From positions 620,001 through 684,000 of the forward strand of contig OZ244933.1 of NCBI GenBank assembly GCA_965222065.1: a stretch of DNA of 64,000 nucleotides, given 5' to 3'. Positions 29,874-37,886 of the stretch are shown one piece after another (within the stretch, counting starts at the first letter, position 1; each line of letters starts with the position of its first letter). The position numbers and the translations under genes were made by a program. The DNA comes from GM7GCV1 sp965222065 (GTDB lineage: Bacteria > Pseudomonadota > Gammaproteobacteria > Pseudomonadales > GM7GCV1). The notes beneath the pieces were generated by a model that was not told the origin of the DNA, did not search any database, and was given only the letters and a program-made list of their open reading frames with translations.

Positions 29874-30707
29874 CTAATCATACATTTCTGCATTGATTAT
29901 TGGAATCTGTGCGCTGTCCCATATGGAAGAGTGAGGTGGCACATCCGGGGAGTCTGTAGGCACTGCCGCTATCCCGTAAAAATGATAAACCTGCCCTATC
30001 TCTGCAACAAACGTTCTAAGCTGCGTATCTGAAACACTTTTTATCGCGCCCAGAGAATACAGCATATATGCATCCCAAGTATCAGATGGGCCAGATTCGT
30101 TAAGGATGAATGTTGTCGCCCTAACCCCGGAAAACCAGGGATTAGCCAATACTGCAATCTTGTCACCCCCTGGGTTGTTGATGGGAATGTTTGTGTCATG
30201 CCCCAAATCAGCAATAGTGCTGTACTGATTATGGTTCAAGCTGTCTGAAGCCCTGCTGGCACTTCCTATATCCAGAACTCCTAGAGGACGCAACCGGGTA
30301 GAAAATACCGGGTCTCCGGAATCAGGGTCCCGGATCTCCAGCCCCCAGCCGCCAGAAGGCGGGGTTTTCCTGCCAAAAACATATATCTCGTATGAGTAGC
30401 TTTCTCTGTAGTCACCTACTACCTGAATTTTCCACCGGCCGGAATCATAAAAAACTCTTCGCACACCATAGCAATAACTTTTGCCGGATCCAGCAGGCAC
30501 ATAAAAAACAATGGGGCGATCCAGAGCATTAGAGCTTGTGATACTGGTATCTAGAATAACGCCCCGAGTGTTGTAACCACCAGCTGTCATCGACAAAGAA
30601 TTCGAGCCGATGGTCCCACTGAACTTTTCTATAAAGCCAACATTGCGCATCGACTCATAGATGATTGTTTTCCCGTTATCGTTTTTATATTGAATTCCGT
30701 AGACCAT
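29874..30707 (-). CDS. Phage protein at the distal end of the late operon
   Basis: 277 residues with no family I can name. Beta-rich, with Gly/Ser-rich stretches such as SGTIGSNSLSMTAGGYNTRG and VYFVPAGSGKSY-like turns, no signal peptide and no catalytic motif. As the last gene after TipJ and a small companion it is likely a tail-tip accessory or receptor-binding protein; proteins at this place vary rapidly between phages. Starts 2 bp after the stop of the preceding gene. Confidence 0.6.
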   Translation of the reverse strand: MVYGIQYKNDNGKTIIYESMRNVGFIEKFSGTIGSNSLSMTAGGYNTRGVILDTSITSSNALDRPIVFYVPAGSGKSYCYGVRRVFYDSGRWKIQVVGDYRESYSYEIYVFGRKTPPSGGWGLEIRDPDSGDPVFSTRLRPLGVLDIGSASRASDSLNHNQYSTIADLGHDTNIPINNPGGDKIAVLANPWFSGVRATTFILNESGPSDTWDAYMLYSLGAIKSVSDTQLRTFVAEIGQVYHFYGIAAVPTDSPDVPPHSSIWDSAQIPIINAEMYD

Positions 30708-30709
30708 AG

Positions 30710-31057
30710 CTATCTACCAAATACAGCGATCATTGCTTCTGTATAGCGATAGCCATTTCCAGAGGGGTCCGACCAGTTCCAGCTGACCTGTTTTGCCCCC
30801 TGGTTGACCGAAACATTAAGGCCGCCATCCCGCCAGCCTGAACCAGTCGGGCTGCCTACGACAGCATCAGCCTCAACCGGAACGATTGCGTAATCAAACG
30901 TCAAGTCATCAGGGGCATCGGAATACGTCTTGCTTCCAGAGCCCGTAGCAGACGACTGAATAACGTCAATCAAGACCCACGCGACAGAGCTGGTATCAAA
31001 AACAACACCGTCACAATTAAAGTAAAAACCGTAACTCACAGTCGACCCATGCGACAA
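30710..31057 (-). CDS. Small phage tail-associated protein
   Basis: 115 residues, unknown family, beta-rich with many aromatic residues (VSWNWSDPSGNGYRYTEAM at the end). Its start overlaps the TipJ stop by 22 bp, indicating coupled translation. It may decorate the tail tip together with the next gene. Confidence 0.6.
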   Translation of the reverse strand: MSHGSTVSYGFYFNCDGVVFDTSSVAWVLIDVIQSSATGSGSKTYSDAPDDLTFDYAIVPVEADAVVGSPTGSGWRDGGLNVSVNQGAKQVSWNWSDPSGNGYRYTEAMIAVFGR

Positions 31058-34000
31058 ACTAGCGTGCCGCTGCTGTCATAAACACTGATGCGATCTTCTT
31101 CAATCACCTGCCTGGCACCTGAAGTTCCGCTACGGATGATGGTTGTACCATCGCTGGCAACGATAAATTTATTGCCTATATTCAGGCTGCCGCCAGTGAT
31201 CTCTCCAAGATTGGCCGTGATAGCAGACAAGGTGGCTACGCTCATTTTGTCAGCTGTGACCGCATTTGCGGCGATTTTCGCAGCGGTGATCGATAGTGCC
31301 TGGATCTTGTCAGCGGTTACCGAATTAACAGCCAGCTTGTCAGCCGTGACCGCAAGAGCTGCAAGCTTACTTGTAGTCACTGCCAATGCCTTTATGGCCT
31401 CCGCTTCGACTGCATTCGCAGCAATTTTAGGCGCGGTAATCGCATCCTCAGATATATCTGTAGAGGTTATCGGGAATTTCCCCTCCAGGGTAAATAGGTC
31501 GGCTTCTGCATCTGCAAGATCTTCGGCCAAAAGATCCAACTCCGCTTGAATAGCAGATACATCAACACCACCACCAATAACCGAATATTCGCCAGTATAG
31601 TTAAGCCCAGAGTCGCCCCAATAATCCACTGCTGCTGCTTTTACATAGACCTCCACACCAGCCTCCAATGGAATTGGTATCACTGGCCATGTTGACTCTT
31701 TAACCACCAGAGTCGAATTATTTGGGGTAAACCCGGAAGTCGGAGACACCCAAACAGAAACACCCGAAAAGTCCGGGTCAGAGGGAAGCGTAAAAGTGAT
31801 GCTGGCTTTTTCAATGAAGGCATTTATCTCGAAGTTTGACAGAACTGCCGGTGCGGGGTTGTTCACCGTTAATGTCGCAGGAGAGGCTGACAGAACCCCT
31901 TGCGCAGAGATTGCCCAAACCTCTATGTTGATGTTTCGACCAAGGCCCGCATTTCGCGCCGTCAGATAATCAAGATCATCTTCATTTCCCTCGACATCGC
32001 GAGTGATTTTTATTGACGACCCAGCCTTATAAACAACTCTGTGAAGCAGGTGATCGCTTTGCCACTGGATTTTCAGGATGGGCCCGACAAATGATTCTCG
32101 CAACGCCAAATCTGTCGGCGTAAATGGCACCGCGGGGGAAGAGAAAGAAATATCAACATCGACAGGAGTTGACCATGGACCACGGAACAACTTGCGTCCA
32201 GCAACCCGATATTTCAGACTGGTGCCGTCATCAGGATCAGGATAGTGAACAAAATTGTGATCTGTCAGATTGGCATTGCCAATGGGGATATATGTAGCAC
32301 CATCATCCACACTATACTCTACTTCAAATAGGCGCGAGTTTTTGGATGTCCAACGCAAGCGAACTTCAGGCGCGCTTTGAGAGCCAGTAACAAAATGCTG
32401 AAGATCCAGTATCTGCGACTCTAGCGACTGCAAGCTTGGCAGTTGATTAATTGGAGGAACCGGAACCCCGTTTGCAATAGTGTACGGCTCAGGAGAATCA
32501 AAAAAGCCTTCAAGCAATGTTCCATACTTGGTCGGCTTGGCCTTGACCACCTTCACCTTTTCCGCAAAATCGGTCCCTGTACCTATGGCAAAGCTAGCAT
32601 TTTTAAAGCCCGCCTCAAAAACAATCTGGTCATCTTCCCAAGTCTCCAGAACCCGAACCTGGCGAGGTGCTATCACTGAAACTTCAAAAGGACCCTGCCA
32701 TGTCCCGTTCTTTCTTCTAAGAAAAATGTAAGGGTTAGAAACACCATCTACCGGGACTGACAGATTAAGAACATTAGGATCCACAGGATCAATTGATTCA
32801 ACCTCTCCACCTACCTGGTCAGCACCCTCCAGGCCAATTCGCACACTGCTTACACGACACGTCGAACCCCACTTAAGAATTCGACCAACCATGCCGACCT
32901 CAAAACGTATTTGTCGACGACGATAAAAGTTTTCGCCAAGGCGCCACATAACATGATCAAACGCTTGATCGTTGTTATCGATACCAAAAAGCTTGATATC
33001 TTCAGGGTTGTCCGTAGAGCCTCCAGGAAGAGCGATTACATCTGTCGAAACCTCGCGGTGATCTTGATCCTTGTCAAAAAACCAGCCGCGAATGCTGTCA
33101 GGGGTATCGGAGGTTATAGGGATAACTTTGGTGGCCAGAGACCCACGTTTTATTTCACGCGAGGTAAAATCCAGCGTGGGCTCGACATCTGCGTCTAGGA
33201 TAAAGTCATAGTATCCTGCCTGGTCGATCACCTGAGTTCGCGCGATCGTTCCTACCTGCTGAAGCGCTTTAAATACCGTGTTTCGGGTATCAAAAACACC
33301 GTTAAATTCAACCCCGTCGGCATCGTAAACACCGGCCAGCGCCTCTAATTGAGGAAGGTTATAACGGCTATCCGCACGATTCCCACCATAACTAGCACGA
33401 CAAATATCGGCCATGATCCAGGCAGGATTGGACGTAACCACCGGCTCATCGCTCCAGCCTTCTGAGGAGCTCCATGTATAGACCTTTCCAGAAGATTTTA
33501 GGTTGAACTTGGAAAGTGTCTGGTTGCCAATATCCTGGCTCTCACGAGCAATAATCGCTATGCGTGTAGTATCGGTAATCTTGTCAACCTCAGCAGCATA
33601 CCCCTTTAGCTGCATAACGATCATCCGATCCTGAAACTTGGCAGGATTATCCTTTGGCTGTGTTAAGCGAACCCAGCGTGCCTTGTAACGACCAGGGCTG
33701 ACGTTGTAATAATAGGTTCGCATGATGACATCTGCTGAGCTGGCGCTTAGATTTTGGGGCGGGACCGAAATCACAGAACCTACATCCAGGTCGTCGTCAT
33801 CTATCTCCTGTAACTCAAGCCTCCAGGAAAGGTTGTAATTCTGTAAATTGCCAGAATCATCCGTTTTGTAGAGACCTGGAAACTGCATGTCATAAGCAAC
33901 CCGACTAATCTGGGTTGCCACGTCATTGATCGTAAACCAGTTAGTTGCCAGAAGATCGTCCAGCTCCAGAGAGCTCAGCTCAGAAGCAACATATACTTCT

Positions 34001-34644
34001 TTCGGATAAAAGGATCCTGTCTCCCCCGGGGGAATAATTTCATATTCAACGTTATCAAAAGAGCTAAGCGGCGTGTTGTCATATCGCATTGAGCTTTCAT
34101 CGATATCGAGCTCGCCAATCCCAACGCTAAAGCGTTGATAGACAACCTGGTCGCCATTGGCATCAAATTCGTAATAATCGTCTGAATCGACATCGGGATA
34201 GGTACGAAAAGTACCGTAGATGCGGGGTTTGGGCTGCCCGGGACGGGCCTTGTTGGACTGTGTGGATATGTTGTAGTTGGGGCTGCCCTGCCTAAGTTCT
34301 GCTGAGCCAGGAAGCCCTGGGCGCAATGTATAGCCTACAAGCAGACTAACACCGATAGCGACAGCGACAGTAACCCAATTTGCGACCAGCCAGGCCGCCG
34401 CGGCGGATATCGGATCACCGGGAACTGCCTGAAAGATCAGCAAATCACCTGGCTTGATTTCTCGATCGAAGTCTTTTTGGCAGAGTTCTTCCCTGTTCAA
34501 TACCGGAATAATCGGCTGGCGATAGATCTCTTCGCCTAAAAAGCTGTTATCTAAAACATCCTGGACCGTCCATCCCGGCTGCAAATCAATCGTTTGCCGA
34601 TCGTCCAGATTAAACGGGGTTCGCAGGTAAATCGCTTGTCTCAT
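31036..34644 (-). CDS. Host-specificity/central tail tip protein, TipJ family
   Basis: 1202 residues, like lambda gpJ. An N-terminal region with a small beta-grasp-like part and a hydrophobic segment (AAAAWLVANWVTVAVAIGVSLLVGY near residue 90), a long hub region, fibronectin-type stretches at about 770-1010, then a heptad-like region of alanine-rich repeats (KLAALAVTADKLAVNSVTAD, about 1080-1150) and a short C-terminal tip. It forms the tail tip and contacts the host receptor. It overlaps the NlpC/P60 gene start region by 35 bp. The C-terminal repeats suggest a trimeric coiled fibre. Confidence 0.9.
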   Translation of the reverse strand: MRQAIYLRTPFNLDDRQTIDLQPGWTVQDVLDNSFLGEEIYRQPIIPVLNREELCQKDFDREIKPGDLLIFQAVPGDPISAAAAWLVANWVTVAVAIGVSLLVGYTLRPGLPGSAELRQGSPNYNISTQSNKARPGQPKPRIYGTFRTYPDVDSDDYYEFDANGDQVVYQRFSVGIGELDIDESSMRYDNTPLSSFDNVEYEIIPPGETGSFYPKEVYVASELSSLELDDLLATNWFTINDVATQISRVAYDMQFPGLYKTDDSGNLQNYNLSWRLELQEIDDDDLDVGSVISVPPQNLSASSADVIMRTYYYNVSPGRYKARWVRLTQPKDNPAKFQDRMIVMQLKGYAAEVDKITDTTRIAIIARESQDIGNQTLSKFNLKSSGKVYTWSSSEGWSDEPVVTSNPAWIMADICRASYGGNRADSRYNLPQLEALAGVYDADGVEFNGVFDTRNTVFKALQQVGTIARTQVIDQAGYYDFILDADVEPTLDFTSREIKRGSLATKVIPITSDTPDSIRGWFFDKDQDHREVSTDVIALPGGSTDNPEDIKLFGIDNNDQAFDHVMWRLGENFYRRRQIRFEVGMVGRILKWGSTCRVSSVRIGLEGADQVGGEVESIDPVDPNVLNLSVPVDGVSNPYIFLRRKNGTWQGPFEVSVIAPRQVRVLETWEDDQIVFEAGFKNASFAIGTGTDFAEKVKVVKAKPTKYGTLLEGFFDSPEPYTIANGVPVPPINQLPSLQSLESQILDLQHFVTGSQSAPEVRLRWTSKNSRLFEVEYSVDDGATYIPIGNANLTDHNFVHYPDPDDGTSLKYRVAGRKLFRGPWSTPVDVDISFSSPAVPFTPTDLALRESFVGPILKIQWQSDHLLHRVVYKAGSSIKITRDVEGNEDDLDYLTARNAGLGRNINIEVWAISAQGVLSASPATLTVNNPAPAVLSNFEINAFIEKASITFTLPSDPDFSGVSVWVSPTSGFTPNNSTLVVKESTWPVIPIPLEAGVEVYVKAAAVDYWGDSGLNYTGEYSVIGGGVDVSAIQAELDLLAEDLADAEADLFTLEGKFPITSTDISEDAITAPKIAANAVEAEAIKALAVTTSKLAALAVTADKLAVNSVTADKIQALSITAAKIAANAVTADKMSVATLSAITANLGEITGGSLNIGNKFIVASDGTTIIRSGTSGARQVIEEDRISVYDSSGTLVCRMGRL

Positions 34645-35020
34645 GTAACCAGTACCGGTGACGGATATAACGTTGTTGAATATGCTGGAGTGGCTCGAAT
34701 ATCACGCGAGACCCCCGGCCGCAGTGAGAGACACGGCCATCGAAGTAAACGCCGACGTGATCCCACGTTCGGTCAGAGGTGCCCATTTCCACGATGCAGA
34801 AATCGACAGGCTTGAAGATGGGCCGAAACTGCCCTCTCCCTGGATAATTCATAAGCGCCTTAAATCGGCTTTGAAGGCCCCAATCCATCAGGCTATATGG
34901 CGGAAGCTCGATCCCAAGACACTCCCTGTAAACGGCCTGCACATGCGTACCGCAGTGGTAATCTTCAGACCACTTTCGATTCGAAAAGTCTTCGTGACGG
35001 TATGGCTTAGCCGGGGTCAT
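34610..35020 (-). CDS. NlpC/P60-like tail peptidase
   Basis: About 136 residues from the ATG at 35020 (an upstream ATG at 35065 lies inside the DUF1833 gene). Catalytic Cys23 in SEDYHCGTHV and a His in TWDHVGVYFDG form the NlpC/P60 pattern, the role of the lambda gpK C-terminal domain: a tail-tip peptidase that opens peptidoglycan or processes the tip. No JAB domain is attached. It overlaps the DUF1833 gene by 14 bp and the TipJ gene by 35 bp. Confidence 0.8.
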   Translation of the reverse strand: MTPAKPYRHEDFSNRKWSEDYHCGTHVQAVYRECLGIELPPYSLMDWGLQSRFKALMNYPGRGQFRPIFKPVDFCIVEMGTSDRTWDHVGVYFDGRVSHCGRGSRVIFEPLQHIQQRYIRHRYWLHETSDLPANPV

Positions 35021-35504
35021 ACAGCGAGCTCGGAAAAAGCTTTTGGTTGTCGTTGTTGTAGCCAATCGTGCCGCGCAAGCTGGTATCGCTTAATGTAGCG
35101 TCTTTAAGCTCTAGATGCTGGATTGCTCTATAGCCCTGGAAAGTGCGCTCTTTGACGTTCCATGCGAACACTCGTGTAGTAACAGCAATGGGTTGGCCAT
35201 ATTCCACTGCCGCTCTCAAATAAGGATCAAAATCTCCAGAAACCATGGCCAGCTCAATCTGGGCTGTTGGACCAGGCTCTGTGCCGGCCGGAATCTCCGG
35301 AACCCGGACGTTGACCCACTGGAACTCGACCTCTTCACCAGCATTGACAGGAGCATCCGCCTCCAGGGTTAACGTGATGTTTTCATCGTATTCAACCCAT
35401 CGAACAGGGTTTGGGAAGGTCGGGTGCCTGAACTCTATGCAACTCAACTCCCGAACATTGACATTCACTCTTGCCAACGCTTCTTGATGAGCGGCTGTAA
35501 CCAT
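35007..35504 (-). CDS. DUF1833-type minor tail protein
   Basis: About 165 residues. Starts at the ATG at 35504 with GGAG 7 nt upstream; a longer reading would run back through the terminator stem. Motifs such as CIEFRHPTFPNPVRWVEYDE and FDPYLRAAVEYGQP are typical of DUF1833 phage tail proteins, which sit between the tape-measure-proximal genes and the NlpC/TipJ pair. Its binding site lies inside the T tract of the terminator at 35516-35544. Confidence 0.8.
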   Translation of the reverse strand: MVTAAHQEALARVNVNVRELSCIEFRHPTFPNPVRWVEYDENITLTLEADAPVNAGEEVEFQWVNVRVPEIPAGTEPGPTAQIELAMVSGDFDPYLRAAVEYGQPIAVTTRVFAWNVKERTFQGYRAIQHLELKDATLSDTSLRGTIGYNNDNQKLFPSSLYDPG

Positions 35505-35515
35505 TTTTTTACTCC

Positions 35516-35544
35516 AAAAAAAATAGCCCGCCGGGTGGCGGGCT
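35516..35544 (-). terminator. Intrinsic terminator inside the late operon
   Basis: Minus strand AGCCCGCC-loop-GGCGGGCT followed by ATTTTTTTT: a strong intrinsic terminator directly between the DUF6527 gene and the DUF1833 gene, in the middle of the leftward late transcript. Confidence 0.85.
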
Positions 35545-35586
35545 GAGGCGGATTGCAATATCCGAGGGGTCAGTCAAAAAAAATTA

Positions 35587-35886
35587 TCAAAAATTGGCCG
35601 GAACCATGGGAACGGTTTTCCCTGCCAGCTCGTGATGGCAGTCGTTTAGAAACTGCCACTTGCCATCACGTATAAAGCTGTGACAGCGAAGACCGGGATT
35701 GTCTTTAAAACAAAGCAGCGAAGGAGAAAAGGTTGGGCTCTCCATGTTTCCATTAAAGGTCCATTTAGGCCCGTCGTAATCTCTTTCCGTTGTAGAAATA
35801 GGGTGGTGGTTTTTACATCCAGGACAAAACACCACAAAAAGTCCCGGCTCATTCCCAATTGGGCTAAGTAAAGCGTCAGTAGTCAC
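35587..35886 (-). CDS. DUF6527 family phage protein
   Basis: 99 residues with the family's features: CPGCKNHHPI, KWTFNGN, PTFSPSLL, LRCHSFI, WQFLNDCHHELAG. The paired Cys/His residues imply a zinc-binding fold. Function unknown; such genes are common accessory genes in temperate phages, often near lysis genes as here. It follows Rz by 3 bp. Confidence 0.85.
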   Translation of the reverse strand: MTTDALLSPIGNEPGLFVVFCPGCKNHHPISTTERDYDGPKWTFNGNMESPTFSPSLLCFKDNPGLRCHSFIRDGKWQFLNDCHHELAGKTVPMVPANF

Positions 35887-35889
35887 AAT

Positions 35890-36420
35890 TTAAAACTTCA
35901 AAACATTCTGCAAACTAGAAACGTATCCCTGCAAAGACAGCAGCTGATTCCGTATCTCGTGACAGGTTGCATAATTTTGCGTTATGACAGCTAGGGCTTC
36001 AGTGTCTTCAATTCCGCTGGGGGAAGCATCAATGCCGGATCCACTACCGGAGGTCTCGGGCAAGTCTGTACTACCGGAAGCTCCTGTGTCGTGGATGCGC
36101 ACGAAACCATTAGACAGCTCGCAATGCTCAATATCAGGATTTTGCGCATAAACAAACACCTCTCGATCGACATACTTCGTAACAATTTTTTGATCCCGCT
36201 CGCGCAAAGCGGCAATCTCTGCTTCTAGCCTGGTTTGGTCCCGAAGCTGCTCTTCCAGGTCGGCGACTTTCCTTGTCGCCTCATCCTTAGCTTCCTGCGC
36301 GCTCACGGTCATGGTGTGTATTTTTGAATCCGCTCGCCAATTGGCCACTTTCCACCCAGCAGAAAAACCAACGGCCACAGACACCCCTGCCGCGATTAGC
36401 AGCATCTTTGTATTTAGCAT
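35890..36420 (-). CDS. Rz-like i-spanin
   Basis: 176 residues: an N-terminal signal-anchor (MLLIAAGVSVAVGFSAGW), then a coiled coil (SAQEAKDEATRKVADLEEQL, about residues 40-75) and a Gly/Ser/Pro-rich C-terminal region. This is the inner-membrane spanin layout; with Rz1 it fuses inner and outer membrane at the last step of lysis. Encoded right after the holin candidate. The C-terminal region is longer than in lambda Rz (153 residues) because it must also encode Rz1 in another frame. Confidence 0.8.
   Translation of the reverse strand: MLNTKMLLIAAGVSVAVGFSAGWKVANWRADSKIHTMTVSAQEAKDEATRKVADLEEQLRDQTRLEAEIAALRERDQKIVTKYVDREVFVYAQNPDIEHCELSNGFVRIHDTGASGSTDLPETSGSGSGIDASPSGIEDTEALAVITQNYATCHEIRNQLLSLQGYVSSLQNVLKF
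35991..36149 (-). CDS. Rz1-like o-spanin lipoprotein nested in Rz
   Basis: 52 residues read in a different frame fully inside Rz. ATG at 36149 with AGAGG 9 nt upstream. Signal peptide with lipobox MVSC, then a Pro-rich mature part (TCPRPPVVDPALMLPP), exactly the o-spanin pattern. Annotation pipelines usually miss it. Confidence 0.85.
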   Translation of the reverse strand: MRKILILSIASCLMVSCASTTQELPVVQTCPRPPVVDPALMLPPAELKTLKP

Positions 36421-36423
36421 GGG

Positions 36424-36699
36424 TTAACCCCCGGGATTAGTTTTTTTGTGCTCGCAGCGGCCGGCAGATTCCTTCACTCTTTTGTACCAAAGCAAGAAAA
36501 TCGCCATCGCAATAAGCACCAGGCCCGCCCAAAACGCTTTGTCAGCCATGACTTCAGAAACTCCCAATCGGTATTCGTTTACCTCAATCCCCAGACTGGC
36601 AAGGAACGACGCTCCTCCAAGCACTGCACATACATGCCACATAGCAATGTTGGCCATGACGTATTTGACAAGCTCGAACCAGTCTTTAATCGTGCTCAC
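36424..36699 (-). CDS. Two-TM membrane protein, holin candidate
   Basis: About 91 residues with two hydrophobic helices (near residues 12-35 and 52-70) and a charged C-terminal tail (YKRVKESAGRCEHKK). Size, topology and position between endolysin and Rz suggest a class II holin. The start is a GTG overlapping the endolysin stop (GTGA) with GAGG 7 nt upstream. The neighbouring one-TM protein at 37133-37465 is an alternative holin. Confidence 0.6.
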   Translation of the reverse strand: MSTIKDWFELVKYVMANIAMWHVCAVLGGASFLASLGIEVNEYRLGVSEVMADKAFWAGLVLIAMAIFLLWYKRVKESAGRCEHKKTNPGG

Positions 36700-37130
36700 C
36701 ACAGCACCTCAAAGTGCGGCAGGTCATCAAGCTTTGAATCGGCGTTATTTCCGTCGCCATCCCAATCTCCACCCCAACGAATTTTTATTCCGAGCTCTGC
36801 CGCCGCCGCATAAAACAGACCGGCCAAAACACAGAACCTGGTGCGGTCCTTCCAGACGCTTACCCCGTTAATTTCGGCCGGATAAGGCAATACATCTATT
36901 GCCAGGCTGGGAGAATAATTGTGCTTTCCCTTGCGGGTTACTCCATCAATATGAGTTTTTGGAGGATCAGCGTTGTAGAGTTCTTGCTGGCGCTCGACCG
37001 TCCTATGGCCCTCTATGACCGAAAAGTCCATTACTCCATAGGAAAGCACGGTCTCTGCGATCTCCTGAAGCCGACGATCTGCCGTGTTCAGGTTCTTTCT
37101 GGATTGCCTTCCGAAACTGTAGTTGCTCAT
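36696..37130 (-). CDS. M15-family endolysin (L,D- or D,D-carboxypeptidase)
   Basis: 144 residues. Zinc ligands of the M15 fold are visible: His70 and Asp79 in KHNYSPSLAIDVLPY and His139 in DLPHFEVLW. The N-terminal EGHRTVERQQELYN motif is the usual 'SxYR' segment of the family. It cuts peptide cross-links of peptidoglycan during lysis, as in phage T5 endolysin. No signal peptide, so it depends on a holin. Part of a compact lysis cassette. Confidence 0.88.
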   Translation of the reverse strand: MSNYSFGRQSRKNLNTADRRLQEIAETVLSYGVMDFSVIEGHRTVERQQELYNADPPKTHIDGVTRKGKHNYSPSLAIDVLPYPAEINGVSVWKDRTRFCVLAGLFYAAAAELGIKIRWGGDWDGDGNNADSKLDDLPHFEVLW

Positions 37131-37132
37131 TT

Positions 37133-37465
37133 CTAGCCGCCCTTTGTAGCCTTAACCCACTCAGTCACCGCATAAAATATCGCTGACCCGATTAGAGCAA
37201 CGGTTGCCCAAATGCCAGCGACCGCCACCTTTTTACTGACATCAACCCAAAAATCACGGGCAGCCTTTTTGCGGGTCATTTCTGCCTCAACGTACTCACG
37301 AACAGGGCCCATATCTTCCAGCGAGTTGTAAATCAGGAAGCTAAGATCCAGATTCACGTAAATATCGTGCTCAAGGTTCGCAAGCCTTTCCTGCTCTGTG
37401 CGGAGCAAATTCTCTGCCGGATCAGGTGATACTTTGCGGTGCGGAGGTGGTTCTTTCGGGGCCAT
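37133..37465 (-). CDS. One-TM membrane protein in the lysis block
   Basis: 110 residues: a charged N-terminal two thirds with helix (AEMTRKKAARDFWVDVSKK) and a single transmembrane segment near residues 78-100, with a short cytoplasmic or periplasmic tail. Function unknown; a holin or antiholin role is possible from position. Its start overlaps the stop of the preceding gene by 1 bp. Confidence 0.6.
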   Translation of the reverse strand: MAPKEPPPHRKVSPDPAENLLRTEQERLANLEHDIYVNLDLSFLIYNSLEDMGPVREYVEAEMTRKKAARDFWVDVSKKVAVAGIWATVALIGSAIFYAVTEWVKATKGG

Positions 37466-37884
37466 TACTTCTCCTTGCTATATTCTTTCAATGATTCCAC
37501 CAGCCACCATGCACAGCAGCCCAGACCGATAGGCAGCATTCCTATCAAAACAATAAGAACAACCAGGAACCGCCCAAAATAGCCGCCCTGGTCAAAGGTT
37601 CTCTCGTTGCCCATATTGACCTCTATATCAGCAGCCCACGCGCAGTGATGCCTCTGTAGCGGCTTAAATGGAAGGTCAGCAAGTGCTTCCAGGGATTCCC
37701 AAAACCAGCCACCTTCAGTGCGAGAAAAATAGCCAATGCGACCGGAAATTGTGTGCAGATAGTGACCGCCCGTGAGAACGTTCAGCCCGGCATCCAGCCA
37801 AAACAGAAAGCGCAAAACCACGTTGAATTCCCTCTCTGTGAATATGCGCGGGAACTGTTTTATCCAGCCTACAAAGTTCTTCAT
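37465..37884 (-). CDS. Phage membrane-associated protein of unknown function
   Basis: About 139 residues from the ATG at 37884. The central sequence (LDAGLNVLTGGHYLHTISGRIGYF, then a W-rich segment and HHCAWA) resembles a small phage family found next to holin or endolysin genes whose function I cannot name. A C-terminal hydrophobic helix (near residues 105-128) anchors it in the membrane. Follows the tail fibre gene by 2 bp. Confidence 0.6.
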   Translation of the reverse strand: MKNFVGWIKQFPRIFTEREFNVVLRFLFWLDAGLNVLTGGHYLHTISGRIGYFSRTEGGWFWESLEALADLPFKPLQRHHCAWAADIEVNMGNERTFDQGGYFGRFLVVLIVLIGMLPIGLGCCAWWLVESLKEYSKEK

Positions 37885-37886
37885 GG

